From positions 140,853 to 204,852 of the forward strand of contig CADEEZ010000004.1 in NCBI GenBank assembly GCA_902826485.1: 64,000 nucleotides of DNA, written 5' to 3'. Shown here one piece after another: positions 54,241 through 62,525 of this stretch (its first letter is position 1; each line of letters starts with the position of its first letter). Made by a program: the position numbers and the translations under genes. The stretch is from an uncultured Gammaproteobacteria bacterium. Its GTDB lineage: Bacteria > Pseudomonadota > Gammaproteobacteria > Berkiellales > Berkiellaceae. A model generated the notes under the pieces. The model saw only the letters and a program-made list of their open reading frames with translations. It was not told where the DNA came from and did no database searches.

Positions 54241-54966
54241 ATGACAAATCAATCTTTATTTAGGGCAACATACCCTGATCTCCTCGCCCATATTCGCTTC
54301 TTAGAAGCAAAATACCAGCGTCCTACTCAAAGCGTAAAACTGCTCGCGGTCTCTAAATCTCAACCACTGGATAAAATTCGCCTTCTTATTCAATCAGGCC
54401 AACTGGATTTTGGCGAAAATTACCTTCAAGAAAGCTTACATAAGATATCGGCATTATCCTCACTAAATCTTAAGTCTCCCTTAAATTGGCATTTTATCGG
54501 CCCATTACAATCTAACAAGTTAAAAGCCATTGCAACTCATTTTCATTGGGCGCAAACCTTAACCCATTTGGCCCAAGCCAAAAAACTAAGCCACTATCGA
54601 ATTTTAGCATCTGAAATGCCTCTGCCCTTAAATATCTGTATTCAGGTAAACATCAGTCAAGCCACAAGTAAACAAGGGGTCTTACCTGATATCAACCTAC
54701 TTGAAGACTTATCAAAATCAATTAGTTTGCTACCCAACATTAATTTAAGAGGCTTAATGGCCATTCCGGAACCGGCAGACACGTTTGATAAGCAATATCG
54801 CCCCCTTAAGTATATGGCAGAGTTGTTTGCTGAGTTACAATCTAGGGGGCTAAACTTGGATACCCTCTCGATGGGTATGTCTCAAGATCTGGAAGCAGCT
54901 ATTGCAGCTGGTTCAACGCTCCTAAGAATCGGAACAGCATTATTTGGACCAAGGGAATCTATATGA
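54241..54966 (+). CDS. yggS: PLP homeostasis protein YggS
   Basis: A 241-residue PLP-binding protein of the YggS/PROSC family, an alanine-racemase-like barrel. The PLP Lys is in LLAVSKSQPLDKIR; DFGENYLQE, WHFIGPLQSNKLK, NIRGL-like NINLRGLMAIPEP and the end TLLRIGTALFGPRE are canonical. It buffers PLP and keeps amino-acid pools balanced. proC overlaps its stop by 4 bp. Confidence 0.96.
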   Translation: MTNQSLFRATYPDLLAHIRFLEAKYQRPTQSVKLLAVSKSQPLDKIRLLIQSGQLDFGENYLQESLHKISALSSLNLKSPLNWHFIGPLQSNKLKAIATHFHWAQTLTHLAQAKKLSHYRILASEMPLPLNICIQVNISQATSKQGVLPDINLLEDLSKSISLLPNINLRGLMAIPEPADTFDKQYRPLKYMAELFAELQSRGLNLDTLSMGMSQDLEAAIAAGSTLLRIGTALFGPRESI

Positions 54967-55805
54967 GCATATCACAGACAAATATCGGCTTTGTCGGGGC
55001 CGGAAATATGGCAAAAGCCATGATTGGCGGGCTCATTCAAAAGGGCTTTCCCAAACAACACCTTTGGGCCAGTAACCCTAAAACGGGCGCGCTCGATTTT
55101 TTAAAAATCACCCATCAATTGCACACAACCCTTGATAATCGTGAATTGGCCAACCAAGTGGATGTGCTAATCTTGGCAGTGAAACCGGATGTGCTAAAAT
55201 CTGTCATACTCGAACTGCACCCTATTATCCATCAAAAAAAACCGCTTCTGATTAGCATTGCCGCAGGCATTTCAACTCAAGCGATTTATCAGTGGCTAGG
55301 CAATGCACAACAAAATATTCCCCTTATTCGCGCCATGCCAAATACACCTGCTTTAATTAATCAGGCGGTTACTGGTGTCTTTACGCCCAACACTTTATCT
55401 AAAGCGCATTTAAACATAACCGATACCATTTTATCTGCTATCGGCACCTATGTTTGGCTTGAACAAGAACCTTGGCTAGATATCGTCACCGGATTATCCG
55501 GATCTGGCCCTGCTTTTTTGTTTTACATCCTCGAAGCGATGATTGCCGAAGCAGTTAAAAGGGGCTTACCAGAACCTATCGCAAAAGAAATGGCGCTTAA
55601 AATGTGCCTAGGCAGCGCCTCTCTTGCGCTTTCTACAGAACAAAAATTATCGCTCTTAAGACAAAATGTCACCTCCAAAGGCGGGACCACTTCCGCAGGT
55701 CTTCAAAAAGCAGAATCCTTAGGATTAGCGCATGCCGTTGAAAGCATGATCGCTGCTGCGATTGAACGAGCCAAAGAAGTCTGTCAACAAACCATTTCAG
55801 AATAG
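54963..55805 (+). CDS. proC: Pyrroline-5-carboxylate reductase
   Basis: The last enzyme of proline synthesis, using NAD(P)H. The 280 residues carry the dinucleotide motif IGFVGAGNMAKAMIGGLIQK, LILAVKPDVL, RAMPNTPALINQAVTGV, GLSGSGPAFLFYILEAM and LRQNVTSKGGTTSAGL. It is translationally coupled with yggS and followed 9 bp later by yggT, the standard pilT/yggS-proC-yggT layout. Confidence 0.97.
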   Translation: MSISQTNIGFVGAGNMAKAMIGGLIQKGFPKQHLWASNPKTGALDFLKITHQLHTTLDNRELANQVDVLILAVKPDVLKSVILELHPIIHQKKPLLISIAAGISTQAIYQWLGNAQQNIPLIRAMPNTPALINQAVTGVFTPNTLSKAHLNITDTILSAIGTYVWLEQEPWLDIVTGLSGSGPAFLFYILEAMIAEAVKRGLPEPIAKEMALKMCLGSASLALSTEQKLSLLRQNVTSKGGTTSAGLQKAESLGLAHAVESMIAAAIERAKEVCQQTISE

Positions 55806-55814
55806 GAATAATTC

Positions 55815-56390
55815 ATGCGCGCCTTCACTCAAGCTATCCACTTTCTAATCACCACCATATTTGATATGTATATTACCCTCATTTTATTACGCTTTATTTT
55901 TCAACTCATTCGGGCAGATTTTTACAACCCGATTGCTCAAGTGATTGTAAAATTAACCAACCCTGCTCTCATCCCGCTTAGAAGATTTATTCCGAGTATA
56001 AAAGGCATTGATACCGCTGCATTGGTTTTATTATTGGTGACTTGCTTAATAAAATTAATCCTCTCTTCTTTAATACAATTTCAAGAATTTCCCTTTGTGG
56101 GCGGGTTACTGGTGTGGGGCATTGGTGATTTGTTGACTTTAACACTCAATGTTTTTTTCTGGGCAATTGTGATTCAGGCCATTATGAGTTGGGTATCGCC
56201 TTCTCCTGGGCACCCTGTTTACGCTATTTTATATTATTTAACGAATCCCTTAATGCAACCTGCCAGACGATTCATTAAGCCAATTTCTGGGATTGATGTC
56301 TCGCCTATTGCTGTATTATTAGCATTACAGGTACTCATCATGGTGGTTGCCTCACAGATTACCCAATTGGGCATCGCGTGGTCAGTATAA
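55815..56390 (+). CDS. yggT: YggT family membrane protein
   Basis: A 191-residue membrane protein with two YggT repeats. Each repeat has a hydrophobic helix and an Asn-Pro-x-x-x-Pro-x-Arg-Arg type motif: LTNPALIPLRRFIPSIKGID and LTNPLMQPARRFIKPISGID. Five or so spans are visible. The function is unclear; roles in osmotic or potassium homeostasis have been proposed for homologues. It continues the proC unit, with the hydrolase 3 bp after. Confidence 0.92.
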   Translation: MRAFTQAIHFLITTIFDMYITLILLRFIFQLIRADFYNPIAQVIVKLTNPALIPLRRFIPSIKGIDTAALVLLLVTCLIKLILSSLIQFQEFPFVGGLLVWGIGDLLTLTLNVFFWAIVIQAIMSWVSPSPGHPVYAILYYLTNPLMQPARRFIKPISGIDVSPIAVLLALQVLIMVVASQITQLGIAWSV

Positions 56391-56393
56391 AAA

Positions 56394-57260
56394 ATGAATG
56401 TGCTTACCCCTGCTAAAGAAATTAAAATCGAACTTTATCCAAACCAATTTATCGCCGCGCAAATGTGGGGTACACAAGGCATGCCTGTGTTGGCCATACA
56501 TGGATGGCTAGATAATTCGGGTAGTTTCGAACAGCTTATCCCGTTCATCAATACGCCCATTCAACTCTGTGCAGTTGACTTACCCGGCCATGGGCTATCA
56601 AGCCATAAGCCCGCCGGCCAATATTTTCACATGACCGATGCGGTGATGGATTTATTCCGAGTTGCTGATCTCATGGGATGGAAAACCTTTGCCCTCCTAG
56701 GCCACTCTTTGGGTGCTTGCATTGCCAGCCTCATGGCCGGTACTTTTCCGGAGCGAATTCAAGGCATGGCTTTAATTGACGGCTTAGGCCCTCTCACATT
56801 ACAACCTGAAGATAGCCCAAAACAATTGAAACAGGCCTTTCTTGCGCATTCAAAACTCACCAGCAAAAAATTACGCCAGTTTGCCACTAAAGAAGAAGCC
56901 ATTGAAGCCCGAATGCAAGGCGTCACCACAATTAATAAAAACAGTGCTGAAATTCTACTGAAAAGAGGCTTGAGCAAAACACAACATGGATGGCAATGGT
57001 CTACCGACCCCAGATTATTATTACCCACCCCTTCTGTCATGACCGAAGATCAGGTCTTGTATTTTCTAAGTGAAATCAGTGCGCCTACTTGTTTGATTCG
57101 CCCTAAAGAAGGGTATCCTTTTCCCTTAGCTCGCATGGAAAAAAGAATGAATCAAGTCAAATTATTATCGGTCGTTGAAGTACCCGGGAGCCATCATGTG
57201 CATATGGAACAACCCGACATCGTTGCTGGGTATTTAAATACATTTTTTAAACAACTTTAG
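56394..57260 (+). CDS. Alpha/beta-fold hydrolase
   Basis: A 288-residue hydrolase. The nucleophile elbow is FALLGHSLGACIAS (Ser), the oxyanion block AIHGWLDNSGSFEQLIP, and the late His is in VPGSHHVHMEQP. VDLPGHGLSSHKP is a typical second strand. The group resembles serine hydrolase-like / MEST-type proteins, which lack a known substrate. ATG 56394 lies 3 bp after the yggT stop, so it is likely co-transcribed. Confidence 0.9.
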   Translation: MNVLTPAKEIKIELYPNQFIAAQMWGTQGMPVLAIHGWLDNSGSFEQLIPFINTPIQLCAVDLPGHGLSSHKPAGQYFHMTDAVMDLFRVADLMGWKTFALLGHSLGACIASLMAGTFPERIQGMALIDGLGPLTLQPEDSPKQLKQAFLAHSKLTSKKLRQFATKEEAIEARMQGVTTINKNSAEILLKRGLSKTQHGWQWSTDPRLLLPTPSVMTEDQVLYFLSEISAPTCLIRPKEGYPFPLARMEKRMNQVKLLSVVEVPGSHHVHMEQPDIVAGYLNTFFKQL

Positions 57261-57268
57261 AGAAAAGT

Positions 57269-57865
57269 ATGAAAATTGTCGTTGCCTCAAGTAACCAAGG
57301 GAAATTAAAAGAAATTGATGCCTATTTATCTTCTTTTAATATTACCCTTATTCCTCAAACGGCCCTAAGCATTCCAGATGCAGATGAAACAGGGTTGACC
57401 TTTGTCGAAAATGCATTAATAAAAGCAAGGCAAGCCGCTAAATTATCTGGTTTGCCCGCGCTTGCAGATGATTCTGGGATTGTTGTGCCTTATCTTAAGG
57501 GCGCACCAGGTATTTATTCTGCACGGTATGCTGGCACACACAGCGATTTTTCAGCCAATATCAACAAACTTCTCTTAGATTTAGATAAAGTGCCTTCGCC
57601 ACAACGTCATGCGTATTTCTATTGTTGTTTGGTGTTTTTAAAGCATGAAAATGATCCTTGCCCAATTATGGCACAAGGGGAATGGCATGGAGAAATTACG
57701 AACGCACCTACTGGCAGTGACGGATTTGGATACGATCCTATTTTTTATGTGCCCACTTTAAGCAAAACTGCCGCTGAATTAACCTTAGAAGAAAAAAACA
57801 AATTCAGCCATCGTGCCGTTGCCCTAAAACAATTTCAACTTCAATGGTCTAAGCAATATTCATGA
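57269..57865 (+). CDS. rdgB: dITP/XTP pyrophosphatase (HAM1-like)
   Basis: This housekeeping enzyme hydrolyses non-canonical purine triphosphates so that they do not enter DNA. The 198 residues contain IVVASSNQGKLKEIDAYL, LPALADDSGIVVPYLKGAPG followed by IYSARYAG, GSDGFGYDPIFYVP and NKFSHRAVAL. It lies 8 bp after the hydrolase and overlaps hemW by 4 bp, an order (rdgB-hemW) kept in E. coli. Confidence 0.96.
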   Translation: MKIVVASSNQGKLKEIDAYLSSFNITLIPQTALSIPDADETGLTFVENALIKARQAAKLSGLPALADDSGIVVPYLKGAPGIYSARYAGTHSDFSANINKLLLDLDKVPSPQRHAYFYCCLVFLKHENDPCPIMAQGEWHGEITNAPTGSDGFGYDPIFYVPTLSKTAAELTLEEKNKFSHRAVALKQFQLQWSKQYS

Positions 57866-59052
57866 TAACCGCGCCACCCTATTTATCCCTTTATATTCAT
57901 CTCCCTTGGTGTGTGAAAAAATGTCCCTATTGTGATTTTAATAGCCATGTTTATAAATCAGAACAAAACCAAAATGAATTGCCCGAAAAAGAATATATTC
58001 AAGCACTCACTTTAGATTTAAAAGAAAGTTTAGCGTTATACCCTACGTTATCTCAACGGCCGGTTCACTCTATTTTTTTTGGTGGTGGCACCCCAAGTTT
58101 ATTTTTGGGACAAGCCATCGCGTCTATTTTAAGTATGCTTTCCAAAAATTTTAATTTTACGGCTGATTGTGAAATTACTTTAGAAGCCAATCCCGGCACG
58201 GTTGAACGCAAGCATTTTACCGCTTATCGTCAAGCAGGCGTCAATCGGTTATCCCTAGGCATTCAAAGTTTTAATGCGATGCATCTTAAAAAATTAGGCC
58301 GAATTCATGACAGCCAAGAAGCACAACAAGCCATTGGTATTGCACGGGAAGCCGGTTTTGATAATATTAATTTAGATATTATGTATGGTTTGGTAGAACA
58401 AACACTCGAAGAGGCTATTGAAGATTTAACGTTGGCCTTTTCTTATGCCCCCGAACATTTGTCTTGGTATCATTTAACATTAGAGCCTAACACGTTATTT
58501 TATAAACAACGGCCCCCTATTCCCGGTGACCAATTAATTCACTTGATGGAACAACAAGGCTATGAATTGTTAAAACATCATGGCTACCATCGCTATGAAA
58601 TATCAGCTTATGCTCAATCAAATAAACAAAGTAAACATAATTTAAATTATTGGCAATTTGGTGATTATTTAGGCTTAGGGGCAGGTGCGCACAGCAAAAT
58701 CACTGAACAAAATTTATTGCATAGACTCATTAAGCATAAGCACCCAAAAACTTATTTAGACTGCTGCCAACCGCCCACTTCTTTTATACAAGAGAACAAA
58801 CCCATTCTAGATCAAGATAAACCACTTGAATTTATGATGAATGCCTTAAGACTCATCGATGGCATTGAATTAAATCGATTCGCAGAAACAACGGGTATCT
58901 CTATTGCCCATATAGAAAAAAACCTAATTAAAGCAAAGTCTTTAAACTTAATTAGTTTTGATAGTTTAACGCTTAATCACAAAATTAAACCCACAGAAAA
59001 AGGGCTGTTATTTTTAAATAACCTTGTCAATATATTTTCGGAGCCATTATGA
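57862..59052 (+). CDS. hemW: Radical SAM heme chaperone HemW
   Basis: A 396-residue radical SAM protein. The cluster ligands are Cys17, Cys21 and Cys24 in LPWCVKKCPYCDFNSHVY. FFGGGTPSLF, EITLEANPGTVERKHF, NRLSLGIQSFN and NINLDIMYGLVEQT follow. The CPYCDFNSH form with an extra downstream Cys absent fits HemW rather than the HemN coproporphyrinogen dehydrogenase. It supplies heme to respiratory proteins. It overlaps rdgB and the next ORF by 4 bp. Confidence 0.94.
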   Translation: MITAPPYLSLYIHLPWCVKKCPYCDFNSHVYKSEQNQNELPEKEYIQALTLDLKESLALYPTLSQRPVHSIFFGGGTPSLFLGQAIASILSMLSKNFNFTADCEITLEANPGTVERKHFTAYRQAGVNRLSLGIQSFNAMHLKKLGRIHDSQEAQQAIGIAREAGFDNINLDIMYGLVEQTLEEAIEDLTLAFSYAPEHLSWYHLTLEPNTLFYKQRPPIPGDQLIHLMEQQGYELLKHHGYHRYEISAYAQSNKQSKHNLNYWQFGDYLGLGAGAHSKITEQNLLHRLIKHKHPKTYLDCCQPPTSFIQENKPILDQDKPLEFMMNALRLIDGIELNRFAETTGISIAHIEKNLIKAKSLNLISFDSLTLNHKIKPTEKGLLFLNNLVNIFSEPL

Positions 59053-59579
59053 ACTTATCGTTTTCGTATTTAACTGATCCCAAAGAGTTTGCGCACGCCT
59101 CGTTTATTTTTATCGAAACCAAACCGGTTTTAAAATTTTTGGTGCTATTGGTCAATATTGCTGTTGTGTTTATTTTGATTTTACTCAGCATCAAAGGGTA
59201 CAAAGTAGGCTTAGAACCTCAAGAATGGTTTATGGCCGGCATGATTATATTATGGTTATTTTTTAGAAGAAAATTTAATCGATGGATCTTTTTAAAAAAA
59301 TTCAACAAACAAATTTTTTCACAACAAACCTTAAATCTGAATTTTTCTCGCAATGGTGTCATTTGGTTTGGCGAAAAATTTACCAAAGGAGAAGCCCATT
59401 GGACACAAATTAAATATGTGCTTCAAGTCAAAAATGGTTTTATTCTGGCCATTTCACCCACCCAATTTCTTTGGTTGCCCGAACGCGTATTTGAAGCTGC
59501 CCAACAAAAGCAAACCTTGATTGATTTAATGAACGAAATGAATGTAAAAATCAAACCCTGCTCCCAATGGTCTTGCTAA
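59049..59579 (+). CDS. YcxB-like membrane protein
   Basis: A 176-residue protein with two membrane segments near 30-50 and 62-77. A C-terminal soluble part follows with FSRNGVIWFGEKFTKGEAHW, KYVLQVKNGFILAISPTQFL and LPERVF, which resembles the YcxB-like domain. The role is unknown. It overlaps the hemW stop by 4 bp and the end of the converging transporter by 4 bp. This is a family-level guess from the strand pattern of the C-terminal half. Confidence 0.72.
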   Translation: MNLSFSYLTDPKEFAHASFIFIETKPVLKFLVLLVNIAVVFILILLSIKGYKVGLEPQEWFMAGMIILWLFFRRKFNRWIFLKKFNKQIFSQQTLNLNFSRNGVIWFGEKFTKGEAHWTQIKYVLQVKNGFILAISPTQFLWLPERVFEAAQQKQTLIDLMNEMNVKIKPCSQWSC

Positions 59580-61411
59580 CTAATTTCATGCAGCAAAAGC
59601 AGGGTAACAGCAATGTATAATACCGTCATGCCAATCCCTGCTCGCATAAAATCACGAACGCGGTACATGCCAGGCCCTAGAATTAAAGCATTGGCCTGAT
59701 GGGTAGGAAATAAAAAAGCATTAGAAGCCGAGATGGCGACCAATAAAGCAAACATTCTCGGATCCGCACCAATTTCAATGGCTAAGCGAACCACTAAAGG
59801 CACCAAAATAATGGTGGCCCCCACATTAGAAACCACTAAACTCAATAAGGCAGCAATCACTGCCACGCCAATTTCTAGCCACAAAACAGGCACATTAACA
59901 AAATCGTATAATACTTCTTGCACCAGCCAAATGTCTGCCCCTGTGGTGTTCATGGCGACCCCCAAAGGAATCAACCCTGCTAATAAAAATACCGTGCGCC
60001 AGCTCACCGATTGATAGGCTTCATCTATGCTTATCACCCCTGAAAATATCATGCCCACTGCCCCCACTAACAAACCAATGGCCAGCGAGATATCTGCAAA
60101 GACTATCAATCCCATGGTCAATATCAAAAATATTAAGGCTAAAGGCGCTTTTTCTGTTTTTTTAACTTCACGTGGAAAATCGGTAGTCACGACTAAATAA
60201 TCAGGGTTTTTTTCAAATTCAGAAAGGGCAAACCAACTGGTATAAATACCCAACAAATCACCTGGTCTTAATACAACGGCTTTTAATTCTTCTCCTAACA
60301 GCACTTTATTGCCTCGTAATAAGGCCAATACTTGCAATCCAAATTTTCGTCTTAAATGTAATTCACCCAAACTTTGGCCTACCAATTGAGAACTGGGCGG
60401 AATCACCACTTCACATAAACCCGATTGCGCCGGATTTAATATCTCACTAAAACTTTTTAAATGACTAGAGGGTTTAATCTGATATTCATGTATAAACGCA
60501 TCTAGTTCCGCCTTTTGTGCCAATATCGCCATCTCCGAACCCATTTTCACTTCGTGATTGCGCATAGGGGGGAAAGAAATACTGTTGCCTGTTTTAATGG
60601 CAATCACCGCAATCGAATGGCCTAATATTTGTTCCCATTCTTGAAGGGTTTTATTCACCAATCTTGGATCATTGGGGATCGTAAATTCAAAGACACCACC
60701 GCCTATGCCATAGGTTTTTTGAAAATAATCTAAGGTAGGACCCACGATAACCGATTTTTTAGCGTCTTTAGGTAAAATAAATTTACCTAATAATAAAAAA
60801 TATAATACCCCTACGGCTAATAAGCCTAAGCCCATAGGGAGCACAGAAAAAAAGCCAAAGGGTGCAAAATGCTTACTTTGAGAAGGCATAAGGGCAGCCA
60901 TACTGCTTAATTGAGAATTTAATAAAATTAAGGGCCCTGTTCCGACCATGGTTAAAGTGGAACCCAAAATAGCGCAAAACCCAATGGGGAGTAATAACTG
61001 TGATTTAGCGATGCCTGTTCTTCTGCGGATTCGACTGACGACAGGCAAAAATAAAGCAACAGCCCCTACAGAACGAAGAAAACCGGCTAAAACCCCAGTT
61101 GAAGTCATTAACAAAAAGCTGATGCGCTTTTCATTTTGACCGCCTAATTTTAAAATCCAACTGGTGGCAATGTGCATGATGCCACTTTTTTCTAAGCCCG
61201 CCCCCAAAATCATGACGCTAATTAAGGCAATGACGGCTTCGCTGGAAAACCCTGAAAATAAATCCTGTGTTGAAACTAGCCGGGTTAAGCCTAATAAAGC
61301 TAAAACCAAAAAAGCCACGACATCGACCCGAACCACTTCAGAAATAAACAAAATAATAGTGAAAAAAATGATGGCAAAAACCAAGAGAATATCGGGGGTC
61401 AGTGTCGACAT
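59576..61411 (-). CDS. SLC13/DASS-type anion transporter with RCK_C domain
   Basis: A 611-residue transporter with membrane segments in two blocks (about 5-205 and 430-610). Between them lies a cytoplasmic region with TrkA-C-like (RCK_C) sequences: KMGSEMAILAQKAELDAFIH and IPPSSQLVGQSLGELHLRRK, then ALLRGNKVLLGEELKAVVLR. Helix signatures SVGAVALFLPVV and VSNVGATIILVPLVVRLA match SLC13/SAC1-type permeases. Likely substrates are sulfate, phosphate or dicarboxylates with Na+ or H+; not decidable here. Repeat A3 lies just upstream of its start. Confidence 0.9.
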   Translation of the reverse strand: MSTLTPDILLVFAIIFFTIILFISEVVRVDVVAFLVLALLGLTRLVSTQDLFSGFSSEAVIALISVMILGAGLEKSGIMHIATSWILKLGGQNEKRISFLLMTSTGVLAGFLRSVGAVALFLPVVSRIRRRTGIAKSQLLLPIGFCAILGSTLTMVGTGPLILLNSQLSSMAALMPSQSKHFAPFGFFSVLPMGLGLLAVGVLYFLLLGKFILPKDAKKSVIVGPTLDYFQKTYGIGGGVFEFTIPNDPRLVNKTLQEWEQILGHSIAVIAIKTGNSISFPPMRNHEVKMGSEMAILAQKAELDAFIHEYQIKPSSHLKSFSEILNPAQSGLCEVVIPPSSQLVGQSLGELHLRRKFGLQVLALLRGNKVLLGEELKAVVLRPGDLLGIYTSWFALSEFEKNPDYLVVTTDFPREVKKTEKAPLALIFLILTMGLIVFADISLAIGLLVGAVGMIFSGVISIDEAYQSVSWRTVFLLAGLIPLGVAMNTTGADIWLVQEVLYDFVNVPVLWLEIGVAVIAALLSLVVSNVGATIILVPLVVRLAIEIGADPRMFALLVAISASNAFLFPTHQANALILGPGMYRVRDFMRAGIGMTVLYIAVTLLLLHEIS

Positions 61412-61512
61412 GGGTTTAGGTTACCGGTTTATTTATCTTACTAATATATATAATAATAGTATTTAAGTGTCAGAAAATCCCCCCGCCTAGAGAAATCCTG
61501 ATTATCTGTTTT

Positions 61513-61612
61513 CTCTACGTACCGCGGCTTGTCCGCGGTATCCAGCGGTTTACATTAATATTAAAAATGTTGTGTAGACCTGGATGCCGCGGACAAGCCG
61601 CGGCACGTAGAG
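61513..61612. repeat. Inverted-repeat (MITE-like) element A, copy A3
   Basis: A 100-bp element, the best-preserved copy. Left arm 61513-61545 starts CTCTACGTACCGCGGCTTGT and ends TATCCAG; right arm 61580-61612 starts CTGGATGCCGCGG and ends CACGTAGAG. Arms are 33 nt with one mismatch; the 34-bp centre is AT-rich. It fills the gap between trmB and the SLC13 gene. Confidence 0.93.
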
Positions 61613-61657
61613 ACTGACATATTGAAGCTTCGCAGGCGGGGGAATTTACAGTATGCT

Positions 61658-62368
61658 TTAAATTTTCCGATACTTTAAGTCCCGCACTTCATGCCCTAGC
61701 CGTATACCACGTCGCTCAAACTTGGTTTGAGGTCGCTCGCCTTGTAAATCAGAGGCTGTCCCAGTAATCGCCTCAAAAGAAGGGTTAGCAGCAAACAAGC
61801 TCACGACCTGTTCTGCATATGGCACCCAATCAGTTGCTATATGAATCCAGCCGTGACCAACAAGTTTCTTAGTTAATAAACTTATTAATTCTTGGTTAAT
61901 TAACCGTCGTTTTTCATGACGCTTTTTATGCCAAGGATCGGGGAAAAAAATCTGTACCCCGAGTAAGCTCTGATCTGCTACCACTTTTTGCAACATCCAG
62001 ACCGCATCTACCCGAGCAATCTTAATATTGCTTAATCCCAGTTCAGCTGCGGTTTTAACCACCCGAGCAATGCCTGGCTCATGCACTTCTACCCCAATAT
62101 AATTGATATCTGGGTTCGCCTGGGCCATTGCCAATAACGAATGCCCCATGCCAAAGCCAATTTCTAAAACCACAGGCTGAGAAGTTGAGAATAATGTCTT
62201 AAAATCTAACTCGGCCGTATTTGGGTCATAGCTGTCTAATTCTATGCCATACGCCTGCCATGCTTCTTCGAGGCCTTTTTTGGCCCCGGGCGGGATACGA
62301 CCCCCTCTTTTTACAAAACTTCGAATGGTTCGAGGGTGACGACCCTCGAGCGTAATCACTTCAGCCAT
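61658..62368 (-). CDS. trmB: tRNA (guanine-N7)-methyltransferase
   Basis: This SAM enzyme forms m7G46 in tRNA. The 236 residues have the SAM motif VVLEIGFGMGHSLLAMA and the family hallmark FFPDPWHKKRHEKRRLI, followed by HIATDWVPYAEQ. The N-terminal ~35 residues are a basic extension (TIRSFVKRGGRIPPG), usual for gammaproteobacterial TrmB. Transcribed leftward; repeat A3 follows its stop. A 157-bp gap separates it from the divergent AsmA-family gene. Confidence 0.96.
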   Translation of the reverse strand: MAEVITLEGRHPRTIRSFVKRGGRIPPGAKKGLEEAWQAYGIELDSYDPNTAELDFKTLFSTSQPVVLEIGFGMGHSLLAMAQANPDINYIGVEVHEPGIARVVKTAAELGLSNIKIARVDAVWMLQKVVADQSLLGVQIFFPDPWHKKRHEKRRLINQELISLLTKKLVGHGWIHIATDWVPYAEQVVSLFAANPSFEAITGTASDLQGERPQTKFERRGIRLGHEVRDLKYRKI

Positions 62369-62525
62369 AAAAATATTGATTGTCCTAAGTTATTGATTTT
62401 AGTCAGCTCATTAATTAATTTATTTTACCATAGTCCGTCTCTCGATTGCATCCCATCCCCTATCTAGGTTAACTTAGGCCCTATAACTTAATATTTGAGA
62501 TTTACTTACGCTAGGGATGGCACGT

